Source of the DNA: Rhizobium rhizogenes NBRC 13257
Lineage (GTDB): Bacteria > Pseudomonadota > Alphaproteobacteria > Rhizobiales > Rhizobiaceae
Direction: 5' to 3'
DNA: 64,000 bases
NCBI RefSeq assembly: GCF_000696095.1
Contig: NZ_BAYX01000002.1
Coordinates: forward strand, 310,001 to 374,000
In this document: one piece after another, positions 1 through 8,012 of the stretch
How positions within the stretch are numbered: position 1 is the stretch's first letter
How the letters are laid out: each line of letters opens with the position of its first letter
Notes under the pieces: model-generated
What the model was told of the DNA's origin: nothing
Database searches by the model: none
Seen by the model: the letters and a program-made list of their open reading frames with translations, nothing else
Program-made: the position numbers and the translations under genes

Positions 1-128
1 CGGGGAAAGAGCCGTTCAACGCGCAGCAGTATTTCATGACCAATCCCAGCCTGTCCGGCCGTGGTGAATCGCTGAAATCCAGTGCGCCGAAACTGATCGC
101 CGGGCTATTGTCGGGCCGCAAGAAATAA
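1..128 (+). CDS. ppk: Polyphosphate kinase, C-terminal fragment (truncated by window edge)
   Basis: The open frame runs in from before the window (third frame) and ends at TAA 126-128. It encodes 41 residues ending in SGRKK, with a stretch reading [21 protein letters not shown] assign it to the end of the RNA-degradosome-type polyphosphate kinase, which makes polyphosphate from ATP. The reasons are the sequence flavour of the tail and its position 10 bp upstream of an exopolyphosphatase, since ppk-ppx is the usual order in Rhizobiales. No catalytic part is visible here, so the call depends largely on context. Confidence 0.65.
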   Translation, partial: GKEPFNAQQYFMTNPSLSGRGESLKSSAPKLIAGLLSGRKK

Positions 129-138
129 CTGGACCTGC

Positions 139-1659
139 ATGGTTGAATCAGAAGCCCAGGGGCGCCTTCCCGGTATAGCCCCGGTCTCCGTTGTCGATAT
201 CGGGTCGAACTCCGTTCGTCTTGTCGTCTATGAAGGCCATTCGCGGTCGCCGACCATTCTTTTCAACGAGAAGGTGCTGTGTGGCCTCGGCAAGGGCATA
301 GCCTTGACCGGAAAGATGGATGAGGAGAGCGTAGCACGCGCTCTCGCCGCCCTGCACCGGTTCAAGGCGCTGTCCGACCAGGCGCGCGCATCGACCATCT
401 ATGTCCTGGCGACGGCCGCTGCTCGCGAGGCGAGCAACGGTCCGGAATTCATCCACAAGGCCGAGACGATCCTGCAGCGGAAAGTACGCGTGCTGTCGGG
501 CGAGGAAGAGGCGCGTTTTTCGGCGCTCGGCATCGTCAGCGGCTTTTTCCATCCGAACGGTATCGCCGGCGATCTCGGCGGCGGTTCGCTGGAGTTGATC
601 GACATCAAGGACCGGGAGATCGGCAAGGGCATTACCTTGCCGCTCGGCGGCCTGAGATTGTCGGAATATGCCAATGGCTCGATCGAGAAAGCCCGCAGCT
701 TTGCCCGCAAGCATGTGAAGACCGCAAAGCTGCTCGGCCAGGGCGAGGGGCGTACTTTCTACGCGGTCGGCGGCACCTGGCGAAATATCGCTAAGCTGCA
801 CATGGAAATCCGCAAATATCCGCTGCACATGATGCAGGGCTATGAAGTGCCTCTCGACGAGATGATGCGCTTCCTCGATCAGATCGGCGAAGCCAAGGAA
901 ACTAGGGATCCGGCATTCCTATCGATTTCCAAGCACCGTCGCTCGCTGCTGCCCTTCGGTGCGGTGGCGATGCGGGAAGTGCTGGCGGCCATGAAGCCAT
1001 CCGTCGTGACATTCTCGGCCCAGGGCGTGCGCGAAGGCTATCTTTATTCGTTGCTGACCGAAGCCGAGCGCAACAGCGATCCGCTGCTGACGGCCGCCGG
1101 CGAACTTGCCATTCTGCGTGCCCGCTCGCCGGAGCATGCCCGCGAGCTTGCCGAATGGACCGGCCGGATGATGCCCTTCTTCGGCATCACCGAGACGGAG
1201 GAGGAGAGCCGCTATCGCCAGGCCGCGTGCCTGCTTGCCGATATCAGCTGGCGTGCCCATCCCGATTATCGCGGCCTGCAGGCGCTGAACATCATCGCTC
1301 ACACGTCCTTCGTCGGCATCACCCATGCCGGCCGCGCCTTCATCGCGCTTGCCAATTACTATCGTTTCGAAGGCCTGCACGACGACGGCGCGACCGAGCC
1401 CCTGGCAACCATCGCCACGCCTCAGCTCATCGAGCGTGCCAAGCTGCTCGGCGGCCTTTTGCGCGTCGTCTATCTGTTTTCGGCCTCGATGCCGGGCATC
1501 GTGCGCAATCTGTCGATCCGTCGCTCGTCGAGCCCGGATCTGGACCTCGAATTCGTCGTCCCGGCCGAATATCACGATTTCGCCGGCGAGCGACTGGATG
1601 GGCGCTTGCAGCAGCTCGCAAAGCTGACGAACCGGCGGTTGGCGTTCCGGTTCGAATAG
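139..1659 (+). CDS. ppx: Exopolyphosphatase / guanosine pentaphosphate phosphatase (Ppx/GppA)
   Basis: 506 aa cytoplasmic ASKHA-fold phosphohydrolase that removes terminal phosphates from polyphosphate and possibly pppGpp. The N-terminal phosphate-binding motif VVDIGSNSVRLVVYEG lies near residues 18-33, and the second phosphate loop GDLGGGSLEL lies near residue 145. The C-terminal third is the helical HD-like region of long Ppx proteins (about 500 aa is the usual length). It starts 10 bp after the ppk stop, so the two form one polyphosphate turnover unit. A strong hairpin follows the stop. Whether pppGpp is a real substrate cannot be read from sequence. Confidence 0.93.
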   Translation: MVESEAQGRLPGIAPVSVVDIGSNSVRLVVYEGHSRSPTILFNEKVLCGLGKGIALTGKMDEESVARALAALHRFKALSDQARASTIYVLATAAAREASNGPEFIHKAETILQRKVRVLSGEEEARFSALGIVSGFFHPNGIAGDLGGGSLELIDIKDREIGKGITLPLGGLRLSEYANGSIEKARSFARKHVKTAKLLGQGEGRTFYAVGGTWRNIAKLHMEIRKYPLHMMQGYEVPLDEMMRFLDQIGEAKETRDPAFLSISKHRRSLLPFGAVAMREVLAAMKPSVVTFSAQGVREGYLYSLLTEAERNSDPLLTAAGELAILRARSPEHARELAEWTGRMMPFFGITETEEESRYRQAACLLADISWRAHPDYRGLQALNIIAHTSFVGITHAGRAFIALANYYRFEGLHDDGATEPLATIATPQLIERAKLLGGLLRVVYLFSASMPGIVRNLSIRRSSSPDLDLEFVVPAEYHDFAGERLDGRLQQLAKLTNRRLAFRFE

Positions 1660-1662
1660 AAA

Positions 1663-1686
1663 GCCTTCTCCCCGGGGGGAGAAGGC
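1663..1686. terminator. Bidirectional hairpin between ppx and the convergent phytase-like gene
   Basis: An 11-bp perfect stem GCCTTCTCCCC / GGGGAGAAGGC with a 2-nt loop lies between two convergent stop codons. Only a short T-rich tract follows on the + strand. The stem sequence (CCTTCTCCCC...GGGGAGAAGG) also looks like a common rhizobial intergenic palindrome. Confidence 0.6.
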
Positions 1687-1693
1687 AGGTTTC

Positions 1694-3055
1694 TTACTTC
1701 GCGTTCAGGAAATCACCGACTTCGAGAATGCTGAACTCGTTGTCGTCGGCCTTGTTGACGGCACGACCGGCTGAGAAGGGCAGGTTGTTGTCGTTGCCGA
1801 TGATGATGTGGGTGGCATCGACACGGTCGACATTTTCGATAGTGACGAACGGCATGTCGTAGAAGCCGTCACCACCGCCCTGGCGGCGCTTGTGGTCCGG
1901 ATCTTCGATATGCAGCAGGTCAATATAGCCGATCTTGCGCACGGCCTTGCCGACATTGGCGTCGCTGAATTCGATCTTGTAGACGCGCTTCAGTTCGGCC
2001 GGCGCCTCGAAGCAATCCGGCTTCGGCTGCTTGGGGTCGGCGCAGGCCTTGTCCTTGGTGCCGGCGCCGTTGTCGCGCTCGATCACCAGGGCGGTCTTGT
2101 CGTCCAGCATGTTGAAATCGCCGATCGATACGCCCTTGTCAGCGAACGGATAGAGCCAGCTGCGGCCGGTCCAGCTTTTCGACGCGGTGTCGAATTCGAT
2201 GACGTGGATGGCGGTGTGGCCGTCGACGCTCTCCATCTGACCGTCGTCCTTGTAGAGTGCGCCTTCCAGCAGGCCATAAAGCTTGGAGCCGTCCTTGGAC
2301 AAAGCGAGACCTTCGAAGCCGCCGGAGCGCTTCAGGTTGAAGGCCGGCATCTTCAGCGTCGGGTTACCCGGAAGCTGCAGCAGGGCGTTGTCGGGAGACA
2401 TCACCGGCTTGCCGTCGAGCGTGGTCGGGAACACGTCGGTCAGCTGGCCCGATGTGTCGAATTTCAGAAGATAGGGGCCGAATTCATCGCCGATCCAGAA
2501 GCCGTCGGCGACGGGCTGGATCGATTCGATGTCGAAATCGGCGCCCGTCAGATACCGCGTATTCGAGCCTTCAAGAACGATCGGGAAGGGAGCCTTCTTG
2601 TTCGGATCGGAGAGGAACAGGTTCTTGACGACGTCCACCTTGCCATTGTCCCAATCGAACTTGAGCTGGTGGAGGAACAGCATGGAGTCGCTGGAATTCT
2701 GCTTGGAGCCGAAGCCGTTGTCCGACAGCGTCCAGAAGCTGCCGTCGGGCATCGCCTTGATGCCGGAGAAGCCCTGGATTGGCTGGCCGTCGAAAGGCAG
2801 CTTCAGGTCGGTCACACGGGCGCCGTCCTTGCCCGGCACCGTGCCGAGCGCTTCGGTGCGCTTGCGGTCCGGCGTGGTGAACTTGCCGGAGGTCTTCAGG
2901 AAGTCGGGTGCATCGGCAGGGGCTGCGACCATGGTATTGGCCGGAAGAATGGCCTGCGCGGCGAGCTTGGCGGGAAACTGCTGCTCATCGGCCTGAACCG
3001 AGGCGGCCATCAGAACAAAAAGTGCCGTGAAAGCGAAAAGAATTCGGGTCATCAT
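1694..3055 (-). CDS. Secreted phytase-like esterase (esterase-like activity of phytase family)
   Basis: 453 aa. I chose the ATG at 3055 (a second ATG follows at 3052) because AGGTGAC sits just upstream and the protein then opens with a clean signal peptide: MMTRILF, a hydrophobic core, and cleavage after SVQA near residue 23. An upstream in-frame ATG at 3151 would bury that signal. The mature part has beta-propeller-like repeats typical of the phytase-like esterase domain, with acid-rich stretches such as TGADFDIESI and WIGDEFGPYLLKFD that in the family bind metal. It probably acts on a phosphoester or ester in the periplasm or outside the cell; the substrate is unknown. Convergent with ppx. 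Confidence 0.8.
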   Translation of the reverse strand: MMTRILFAFTALFVLMAASVQADEQQFPAKLAAQAILPANTMVAAPADAPDFLKTSGKFTTPDRKRTEALGTVPGKDGARVTDLKLPFDGQPIQGFSGIKAMPDGSFWTLSDNGFGSKQNSSDSMLFLHQLKFDWDNGKVDVVKNLFLSDPNKKAPFPIVLEGSNTRYLTGADFDIESIQPVADGFWIGDEFGPYLLKFDTSGQLTDVFPTTLDGKPVMSPDNALLQLPGNPTLKMPAFNLKRSGGFEGLALSKDGSKLYGLLEGALYKDDGQMESVDGHTAIHVIEFDTASKSWTGRSWLYPFADKGVSIGDFNMLDDKTALVIERDNGAGTKDKACADPKQPKPDCFEAPAELKRVYKIEFSDANVGKAVRKIGYIDLLHIEDPDHKRRQGGGDGFYDMPFVTIENVDRVDATHIIIGNDNNLPFSAGRAVNKADDNEFSILEVGDFLNAK

Positions 3056-3194
3056 GTCACCTTGTTGGCTTGGGTTGGCAAGACAACCCCGCTTAACAGG
3101 CGAGCTATGTCGGCGAATTAACGCTTGAGTGAAGCTTTGATGACTGTGCACAACTCATGGGCTGTAGCACCGTCGGTGCCCGATGAAGACCTAC

Positions 3195-4247
3195 CTACTG
3201 CGCGCCGCTGATGGCCTGCGGCACTACTCGCCTCTGCATATGTAGCGCGATGACGCCGAGCGTCTGGTCGCGACCGCGAACGGCATGGTCGCCGAGATCT
3301 TCCTTGACGATCCCATCGGGAAGCTCCAATTGCCTTGCGAGATCGGTCGAGATCAGCACCTGACGCTCCAGTGTCTTGCAGAAGGATTCCAGCCTCGCGG
3401 TGGTGTTCACCGTGTCGCCGAAATAGGCGATCTTGTGATGATCGACACCGATTTCGGCGGTGACGATATTGCCGCCATGCAGCGCTGCCCGAAGGCGCGG
3501 CACGCGGCCATAGGATTTCAGCCATTTCTCTGCATTCGCTTCGATGTCGGCAAGAATGTCGAAAACGCAGCGCACGCAGCGGGCATCCTTCACGCCGCGT
3601 GCGAGCGGCCAGGTGATGATGGCGGCGTCGCCGATATAGTCGTCGATCGCGCCCTTGTGTCGCCGCACCGGCTCTGCGAATGCGCTGAACAGCGAGCCAA
3701 GGAATTCCTGCGCCTTGAGGTCGCCATGCTCTTCGGCAAACGCCGTGGAGCCGACAAGGTCGATGAACAGAAACACGCGCTCTTCCTGCACCGGATTGCG
3801 ATAACGGCCGGTCAACAGGCTGAGGAAGACGTCGCGGCCAAGCAGCTCCCGGACGCGTCCAATGAAGATGACGATGGCGGTCACCGCCACGGCGTAGAGA
3901 TAGACGTTGATCTGCAGCAGCGTCACGTCGGCCCAGGAGCCATTTATCAGCCCCGCGGATTTCATCAGGCTACCGGCGATCGCAAAACCGGTGGCGATCA
4001 GGGCGAAATCGACAATAAGCGCGGAGGCGATGAAGGCTGGCGTGGGCAGGCGATGCATCCAGTGGTTCAGGCGTGGCAGGATCATGCGGCGCTCGAAGGC
4101 CAACAGCGGCATGCCGGTGAACACTGCGAAGACTGCGCCGATATACATCGGCGATTCCGGGAAAAACATCTTACCATAGGCAACGCCGCTTCCTGCGACG
4201 AAGAGTAGCGTTAGGATCCAGTTACGTATTGAAGGGAACGTTCCCAT
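3195..4247 (-). CDS. Membrane-anchored class III adenylate/guanylate cyclase
   Basis: 350 aa from the chosen ATG at 4247 (MGTFPS...). Upstream alternatives reach 4319, and no start has a strong ribosome site. About four hydrophobic segments fill residues 8-150 (for example PAFIASALIVDFALIATGFA). The cytoplasmic C-terminal cyclase domain follows. It carries the first metal-binding aspartate in FLFIDLVGSTAFAEEHGD and the second in DDYIGDAAIITW, then the conserved YFGDTVNTTARLE. The protein should make cyclic AMP (or cGMP) in response to a membrane signal. The N-terminal segment resembles no sensor domain I know. Rhizobia carry many paralogues of this kind. Confidence 0.86.
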   Translation of the reverse strand: MGTFPSIRNWILTLLFVAGSGVAYGKMFFPESPMYIGAVFAVFTGMPLLAFERRMILPRLNHWMHRLPTPAFIASALIVDFALIATGFAIAGSLMKSAGLINGSWADVTLLQINVYLYAVAVTAIVIFIGRVRELLGRDVFLSLLTGRYRNPVQEERVFLFIDLVGSTAFAEEHGDLKAQEFLGSLFSAFAEPVRRHKGAIDDYIGDAAIITWPLARGVKDARCVRCVFDILADIEANAEKWLKSYGRVPRLRAALHGGNIVTAEIGVDHHKIAYFGDTVNTTARLESFCKTLERQVLISTDLARQLELPDGIVKEDLGDHAVRGRDQTLGVIALHMQRRVVPQAISGAQ

Positions 4248-4395
4248 TCGGTCGGCCCACCCAGAGATGACGCATATTGCCAAAAGCGGAGCGTTTCGGC
4301 AAAGACTATGCGTCACCAAACATATGATAACGCCAAGCGTTCATTCCAAGAGATTTACGGCACATTCGTGGTTGCGGCCGGAAAAGAGCGCGCGG

Positions 4396-5541
4396 CTAGA
4401 GGGCGACCGTCTCGACCCGTTTGCCGACGAAGCGCAATGCGACTTGGCCTTGGATGAGCTGCAGCGCCGTCTCGCCGAAGAGATCGCGCCGCCAGCCGGT
4501 GAGGGCGGCTACCTCGGCCTTCTCGCCTTCGGCGGCAATCTTGTCGAGGTCTTCACTGTTGGCGATGACCTTTGGGGCGACACCATGCTTTTCGGCGGTG
4601 AGCTTCAGCAGAACCTTCAGCAGTTCGGCAGCGGCGGCAGTGCCCTCCGGGGCCTGCTGGTGACGCGGTGCATGCGGCATGTCGGCTTTCGGTAGTGCAA
4701 GGGCCTGGTTGATCGCTTCGAGCACGGCGGCACCCGAGGCGGAACGCTCCCAGCCCTTGGGGATGGTGCGCAGGCGGGCGAGCGCTTCCGTGTCCTTCGG
4801 CTGCTGCTGGGCGATTTCGTAGATGGCGTCATCCTTCAGCACGCGTGCACGCGGCACGTTGCGGGCGCGTGCCTCGCGTTCGCGCCAGGCGGCGACATAT
4901 TTCAGCACGGCCAGTTCCTGCGGCTTGCGCAGCCGCATCTTCAGCCTTTGCCAGGCATCATCGGGATGCAGGTCGTAGGTTTCGCGCGCTTCGAGGATCG
5001 CCATTTCTTCAAGCAGCCAGGAGGCACGGCCTTCGCGCTCAAGCTGCTCCTTCAGCGAAAGATAGACATCGCGAAGATGGGTGACGTCGGCCAGTGCATA
5101 GTCGAGCTGCTTTTCCGACAATGGCCGGCGGCTCCAGTCGGTGAAGCGCGAGGACTTGTCGATCTGGATATTCTTGATGCGGCTGACCAACTGGTCGTAG
5201 GAAACCGAATCGCCGAAGCCGCAGACCATGGCGGCCACCTGCGTGTCGAAGATTGGATGCGGAATGAGATTGCCGCGATTGAAGATGATTTCGATGTCCT
5301 GGCGGGCAGCATGAAACACCTTCATGACAGCGGTATTGGCCATCAGCTCGAAGAAGGGTTTCAAGTCGAGGCCCTTGGCTAGCGGATCAACCAGCACTTC
5401 AGTCGTCGGGCTTGCCATCTGAATCAGGCAAAGCTCCGGCCAGAATGTCGTCTCGCGCAGGAATTCGGTGTCGATGGTAATGAATTCTGACTTGGCCAGC
5501 TCTTGGCAGGCCGCCTCTAACTGGGCGGTAGTTTCGATCAT
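4396..5541 (-). CDS. rnd: Ribonuclease D
   Basis: 381 aa 3'-5' exoribonuclease of the DEDDy class, involved in tRNA 3'-end trimming. Exo I is FITIDTEFLRE (Asp/Glu) near residue 20. Exo II is around VFHAARQDIEIIF near residue 76. Exo III is DYALADVTHLRDVY near residues 147-160, with the tyrosine of the DEDDy class. An HRDC-type helical region follows around residues 210-290. The ATG at 5541 begins MIETTAQLEAACQEL, as is usual for the family. It is the only gene on its strand between the cyclase and the multicopper oxidase. Confidence 0.93.
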   Translation of the reverse strand: MIETTAQLEAACQELAKSEFITIDTEFLRETTFWPELCLIQMASPTTEVLVDPLAKGLDLKPFFELMANTAVMKVFHAARQDIEIIFNRGNLIPHPIFDTQVAAMVCGFGDSVSYDQLVSRIKNIQIDKSSRFTDWSRRPLSEKQLDYALADVTHLRDVYLSLKEQLEREGRASWLLEEMAILEARETYDLHPDDAWQRLKMRLRKPQELAVLKYVAAWREREARARNVPRARVLKDDAIYEIAQQQPKDTEALARLRTIPKGWERSASGAAVLEAINQALALPKADMPHAPRHQQAPEGTAAAAELLKVLLKLTAEKHGVAPKVIANSEDLDKIAAEGEKAEVAALTGWRRDLFGETALQLIQGQVALRFVGKRVETVAL

Positions 5542-5672
5542 ATCAACACATTCATCGGTAAAATAGTTTGTTAATCTTCCTTCTCCTTTCGGCCGGATAT
5601 GTCAATACGTGGAGAGACGAAGTATCTCGCAGCATTCCGCTTTTCGGAAAATTCGTCAAAAAGGCCACTGCT

Positions 5673-7064
5673 CTAGGCGACGCGCATATAGCTGGTCATG
5701 CCCGTCTTCTGATGCTCGATGATGTGGCAATGCAGCAGCCAGTCACCGGGATTGTCGGCAACGAAGCTGAGTTGCACCTTTTCGTCCGGCTGGATTAGGT
5801 AGGTGTCGGACACGAAGGGCTGCACCTGCCGGGTCGAGGAGGAGAGCACGGTGAAGCTCATCCCATGCAGATGGATCGGATGGGCATGCGGCGTCACGTT
5901 TTCCATGTCGAGGACATAGCTTTTGCCGAGCTTCAGTTCGGCAAGTGGTGCTGTCGGATCGGGCGTATCGCCCGGCCACGGCACCTTGTTGATTGCCCAG
6001 AAACTGTAGCCGAGCGAGCCGCAGATGCTGTCTGTGGCGGTATCCTCCGCCGTGGCGCTGAGGATGAGCGGGATGTGCTGCGCAGCACCGATATCCGCCT
6101 TGGCGACGGGATTGTCCTCAAGAGGCGCCAGATCGCGAACGTCGCGCTTTAGCGAGCCGCCGACCGAGCGTAGCGTCGCCAGCACCTTCGGATCGGTGCC
6201 TCGGATGTCCTCCAGCTTGACGATCGCGCCTTCCTCGTCCGGCATCCGCACGGCCAGTTCTAGGCGTTGGCCGGGGCCGAGCTGCAACAGATCCAGCGGA
6301 AAACGCTCAGGCACCGGATTACCGTCGATGGCGATCACCGTCGCCTGGGCTCCATCCATCCGGAAGGAATAGATGCGCGTGACGTCGGTAATGGCAAGCC
6401 GCAGGCGCACCAGCCCGCCGGAGGGCGCGTCATATTGCGGCTGCTGCTGCCAGTTGGCGGTTCGCACCGTCCCATAGGTGCCGGATTTGGCGGAATCGCG
6501 GGGGCGGAACTGGGCGATAAACTGCCCATCGCCGCCGAGCCGCCAGTCACGCAGATTAAGCACCACTTCCGAATCGAACGTCGGATCCTTCGGATTTTCC
6601 ACGACAATGACGCCGGTCATGCCGTGGCCCATCTGGATCAGCGTGTTGCAATGCGGATGATACCAGAAGGTACCGGCATCCGGAGGCGTGAAGGCGTAGT
6701 CGAAGTGGTCGCCGGTATAGACATAGGGCTGCGTCAGGAACGGCACGCCATCCATCTTGTTGGGCAGCCGGATGCCATGCCAGTGGATCGTCGTGGGGTC
6801 GTCGATGCCGTTGATCAGCCGCGCGGCGAAGGGCTCTCCCTTCCTCATGCGTACGACCGGCGGCTGGCCCGCGTCGCCATAGGTCAACACATCCCTGGTC
6901 ACGCCGCTATCCGCCAGGCTGGCCTGGGTCTTCACGGTCTTCAACACCTGCGGCTCCGCTGCCAGTGCCCTGCCGCCGAACTTGCCGGCGATGCCGAGCC
7001 CCACGCCATAGGCACCGGCGACGGCGGAGGCTTTCAGGAGATTGCGGCGGGTGAGAATGGGCAT
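5673..7064 (-). CDS. Tat-exported multicopper oxidase
   Basis: 463 aa periplasmic oxidase that couples one-electron oxidation of a substrate to reduction of O2. The N-terminus LTRRNLLKAS is a twin-arginine signal followed by a hydrophobic stretch and an Ala-rich cleavage site near residue 35. All four copper-ligand motifs are present: HWHGIRLP (about 95), WYHPHCNT (about 135), HPIHLHG (about 398) and HCHIIEHQKTGM (about 446). The Met after the last His is the axial ligand of the type 1 copper. The family includes CueO-like cuprous oxidases and laccases. The Met-rich insert of E. coli CueO is not obvious, so the substrate stays open. Confidence 0.9.
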   Translation of the reverse strand: MPILTRRNLLKASAVAGAYGVGLGIAGKFGGRALAAEPQVLKTVKTQASLADSGVTRDVLTYGDAGQPPVVRMRKGEPFAARLINGIDDPTTIHWHGIRLPNKMDGVPFLTQPYVYTGDHFDYAFTPPDAGTFWYHPHCNTLIQMGHGMTGVIVVENPKDPTFDSEVVLNLRDWRLGGDGQFIAQFRPRDSAKSGTYGTVRTANWQQQPQYDAPSGGLVRLRLAITDVTRIYSFRMDGAQATVIAIDGNPVPERFPLDLLQLGPGQRLELAVRMPDEEGAIVKLEDIRGTDPKVLATLRSVGGSLKRDVRDLAPLEDNPVAKADIGAAQHIPLILSATAEDTATDSICGSLGYSFWAINKVPWPGDTPDPTAPLAELKLGKSYVLDMENVTPHAHPIHLHGMSFTVLSSSTRQVQPFVSDTYLIQPDEKVQLSFVADNPGDWLLHCHIIEHQKTGMTSYMRVA

Positions 7065-7182
7065 GCGGGGCTCCAGGGACGCGGGACTATGCTCATCTGT
7101 TTAAAGTTGAGCGTGGTGTTCAGCAATAGCACTGAGGTAGCCAAACCGCCGCATCGGCCACTGGGGGTGGCGCGGGCCGTTG

Positions 7183-7617
7183 ATGCATGATGTTTGTGGT
7201 GATGGAAATCCATCTGATTTCGTGCTTTCTGATACAAAGACAACTGAAGCGAGAGAGCTCTTGCATCGCGACGTTCCTGATCGACATCGACAATTCGCCA
7301 GAGCAATGCGCGGTGATGCCACCAAAGCGGAGAATATGCTTTGGCAAGCCCTCCGGCGCAGTCAGCTCGAGGGGTTCAAGTTCAAACGACAGGTTCCGGT
7401 CGATGGTCACATTTTGGATTTTGTGTGCTTTGAAGCGCGGTTGATCATCGAGGTTGATGGCGCACAACACGCGGAAAGCGCAATGGATCGGAAGCGAGAC
7501 GCCTATTTCTCAAATCAGGGTTTCCGCGTGCTGCGAGTCTGGAACCATGAGGTCGCTACGAATCTTGATGGGATCTGTTTGACAATCCTCGCGGAGTTGA
7601 AAAACACTGGAGAATGA
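7183..7617 (+). CDS. DUF559 family endonuclease-like protein
   Basis: About 144 aa from the ATG at 7183; a later ATG at 7306 would give a shorter protein that fits the domain better. Neither start has a good ribosome site. The domain runs from ATKAENMLWQALRRSQLEGFKFKRQVPV to the end. It carries the PD-(D/E)XK-like core: LDFVCFEARLIIEVDGAQH (Asp, Glu, Asp-Gly-x-x-His) and a C-terminal FRVLRVWNHEV strand. The fold is related to very-short-patch-repair endonucleases; the cellular role of the family is not established. It stands alone, divergent from the multicopper oxidase, and ends 24 bp before a large inverted-repeat element. Confidence 0.8.
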   Translation: MHDVCGDGNPSDFVLSDTKTTEARELLHRDVPDRHRQFARAMRGDATKAENMLWQALRRSQLEGFKFKRQVPVDGHILDFVCFEARLIIEVDGAQHAESAMDRKRDAYFSNQGFRVLRVWNHEVATNLDGICLTILAELKNTGE

Positions 7618-7641
7618 TGGAGAGCAAGGCAGGCGCGGAGC

Positions 7642-7890
7642 CTATCTCGCCCTTGGCGGGCGAGAAAGCAATTTCACTGGCTTAGGAATTGCGAAACAGA
7701 GGGCTCTATATCTTCAGAAGCTCGGCGCAATTTCTAAGCCATTGAAATTGCAAGAGCGGGGGTCACGTTCTTGCCTCGGTAAACTGGAAGCTTACTGCGT
7801 CCCTGCCTACCCCCTCTCTTGCAATTTCTAACACTTAGCCTCGCGGCTAAATGTAAGAAATTGCTTTCTCGCCCGCCAGGGGCGAGATAG
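7642..7890. repeat. 249-bp nested inverted-repeat element (REPIN/MITE-like, cloverleaf pairing)
   Basis: The ends are 34-bp inverted repeats (7642-7675 and 7857-7890) that match at 33 of 34 positions. Each end is itself a hairpin: TCTCGCCC/GGGCGAGA, 8 bp with a 5-nt loop, at 7645-7665 and 7867-7887. Inside are three further paired arms that do not cross: 7679-7693 with 7726-7740 (14/15), 7744-7763 with 7809-7828 (19/20), and 7835-7840 with 7845-7850 (6/6). GCAATTTC or GAAATTGC recurs at the junctions. No coding frame with recognisable content and no clear target-site duplication were found. It lies between the DUF559 gene and aspS. Confidence 0.85.
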
Positions 7891-8012
7891 ACCAGTGCTT
7901 CGAGCCTTGACAAATCAGGCGCACCATGCGCTTTTCCGCCCGATTTTCTCGTCGGCAGGCGAGGGGCTTTTGTCCGTATTCGCCGCCGACCGCCAAGTCC
8001 AGGATATATACT

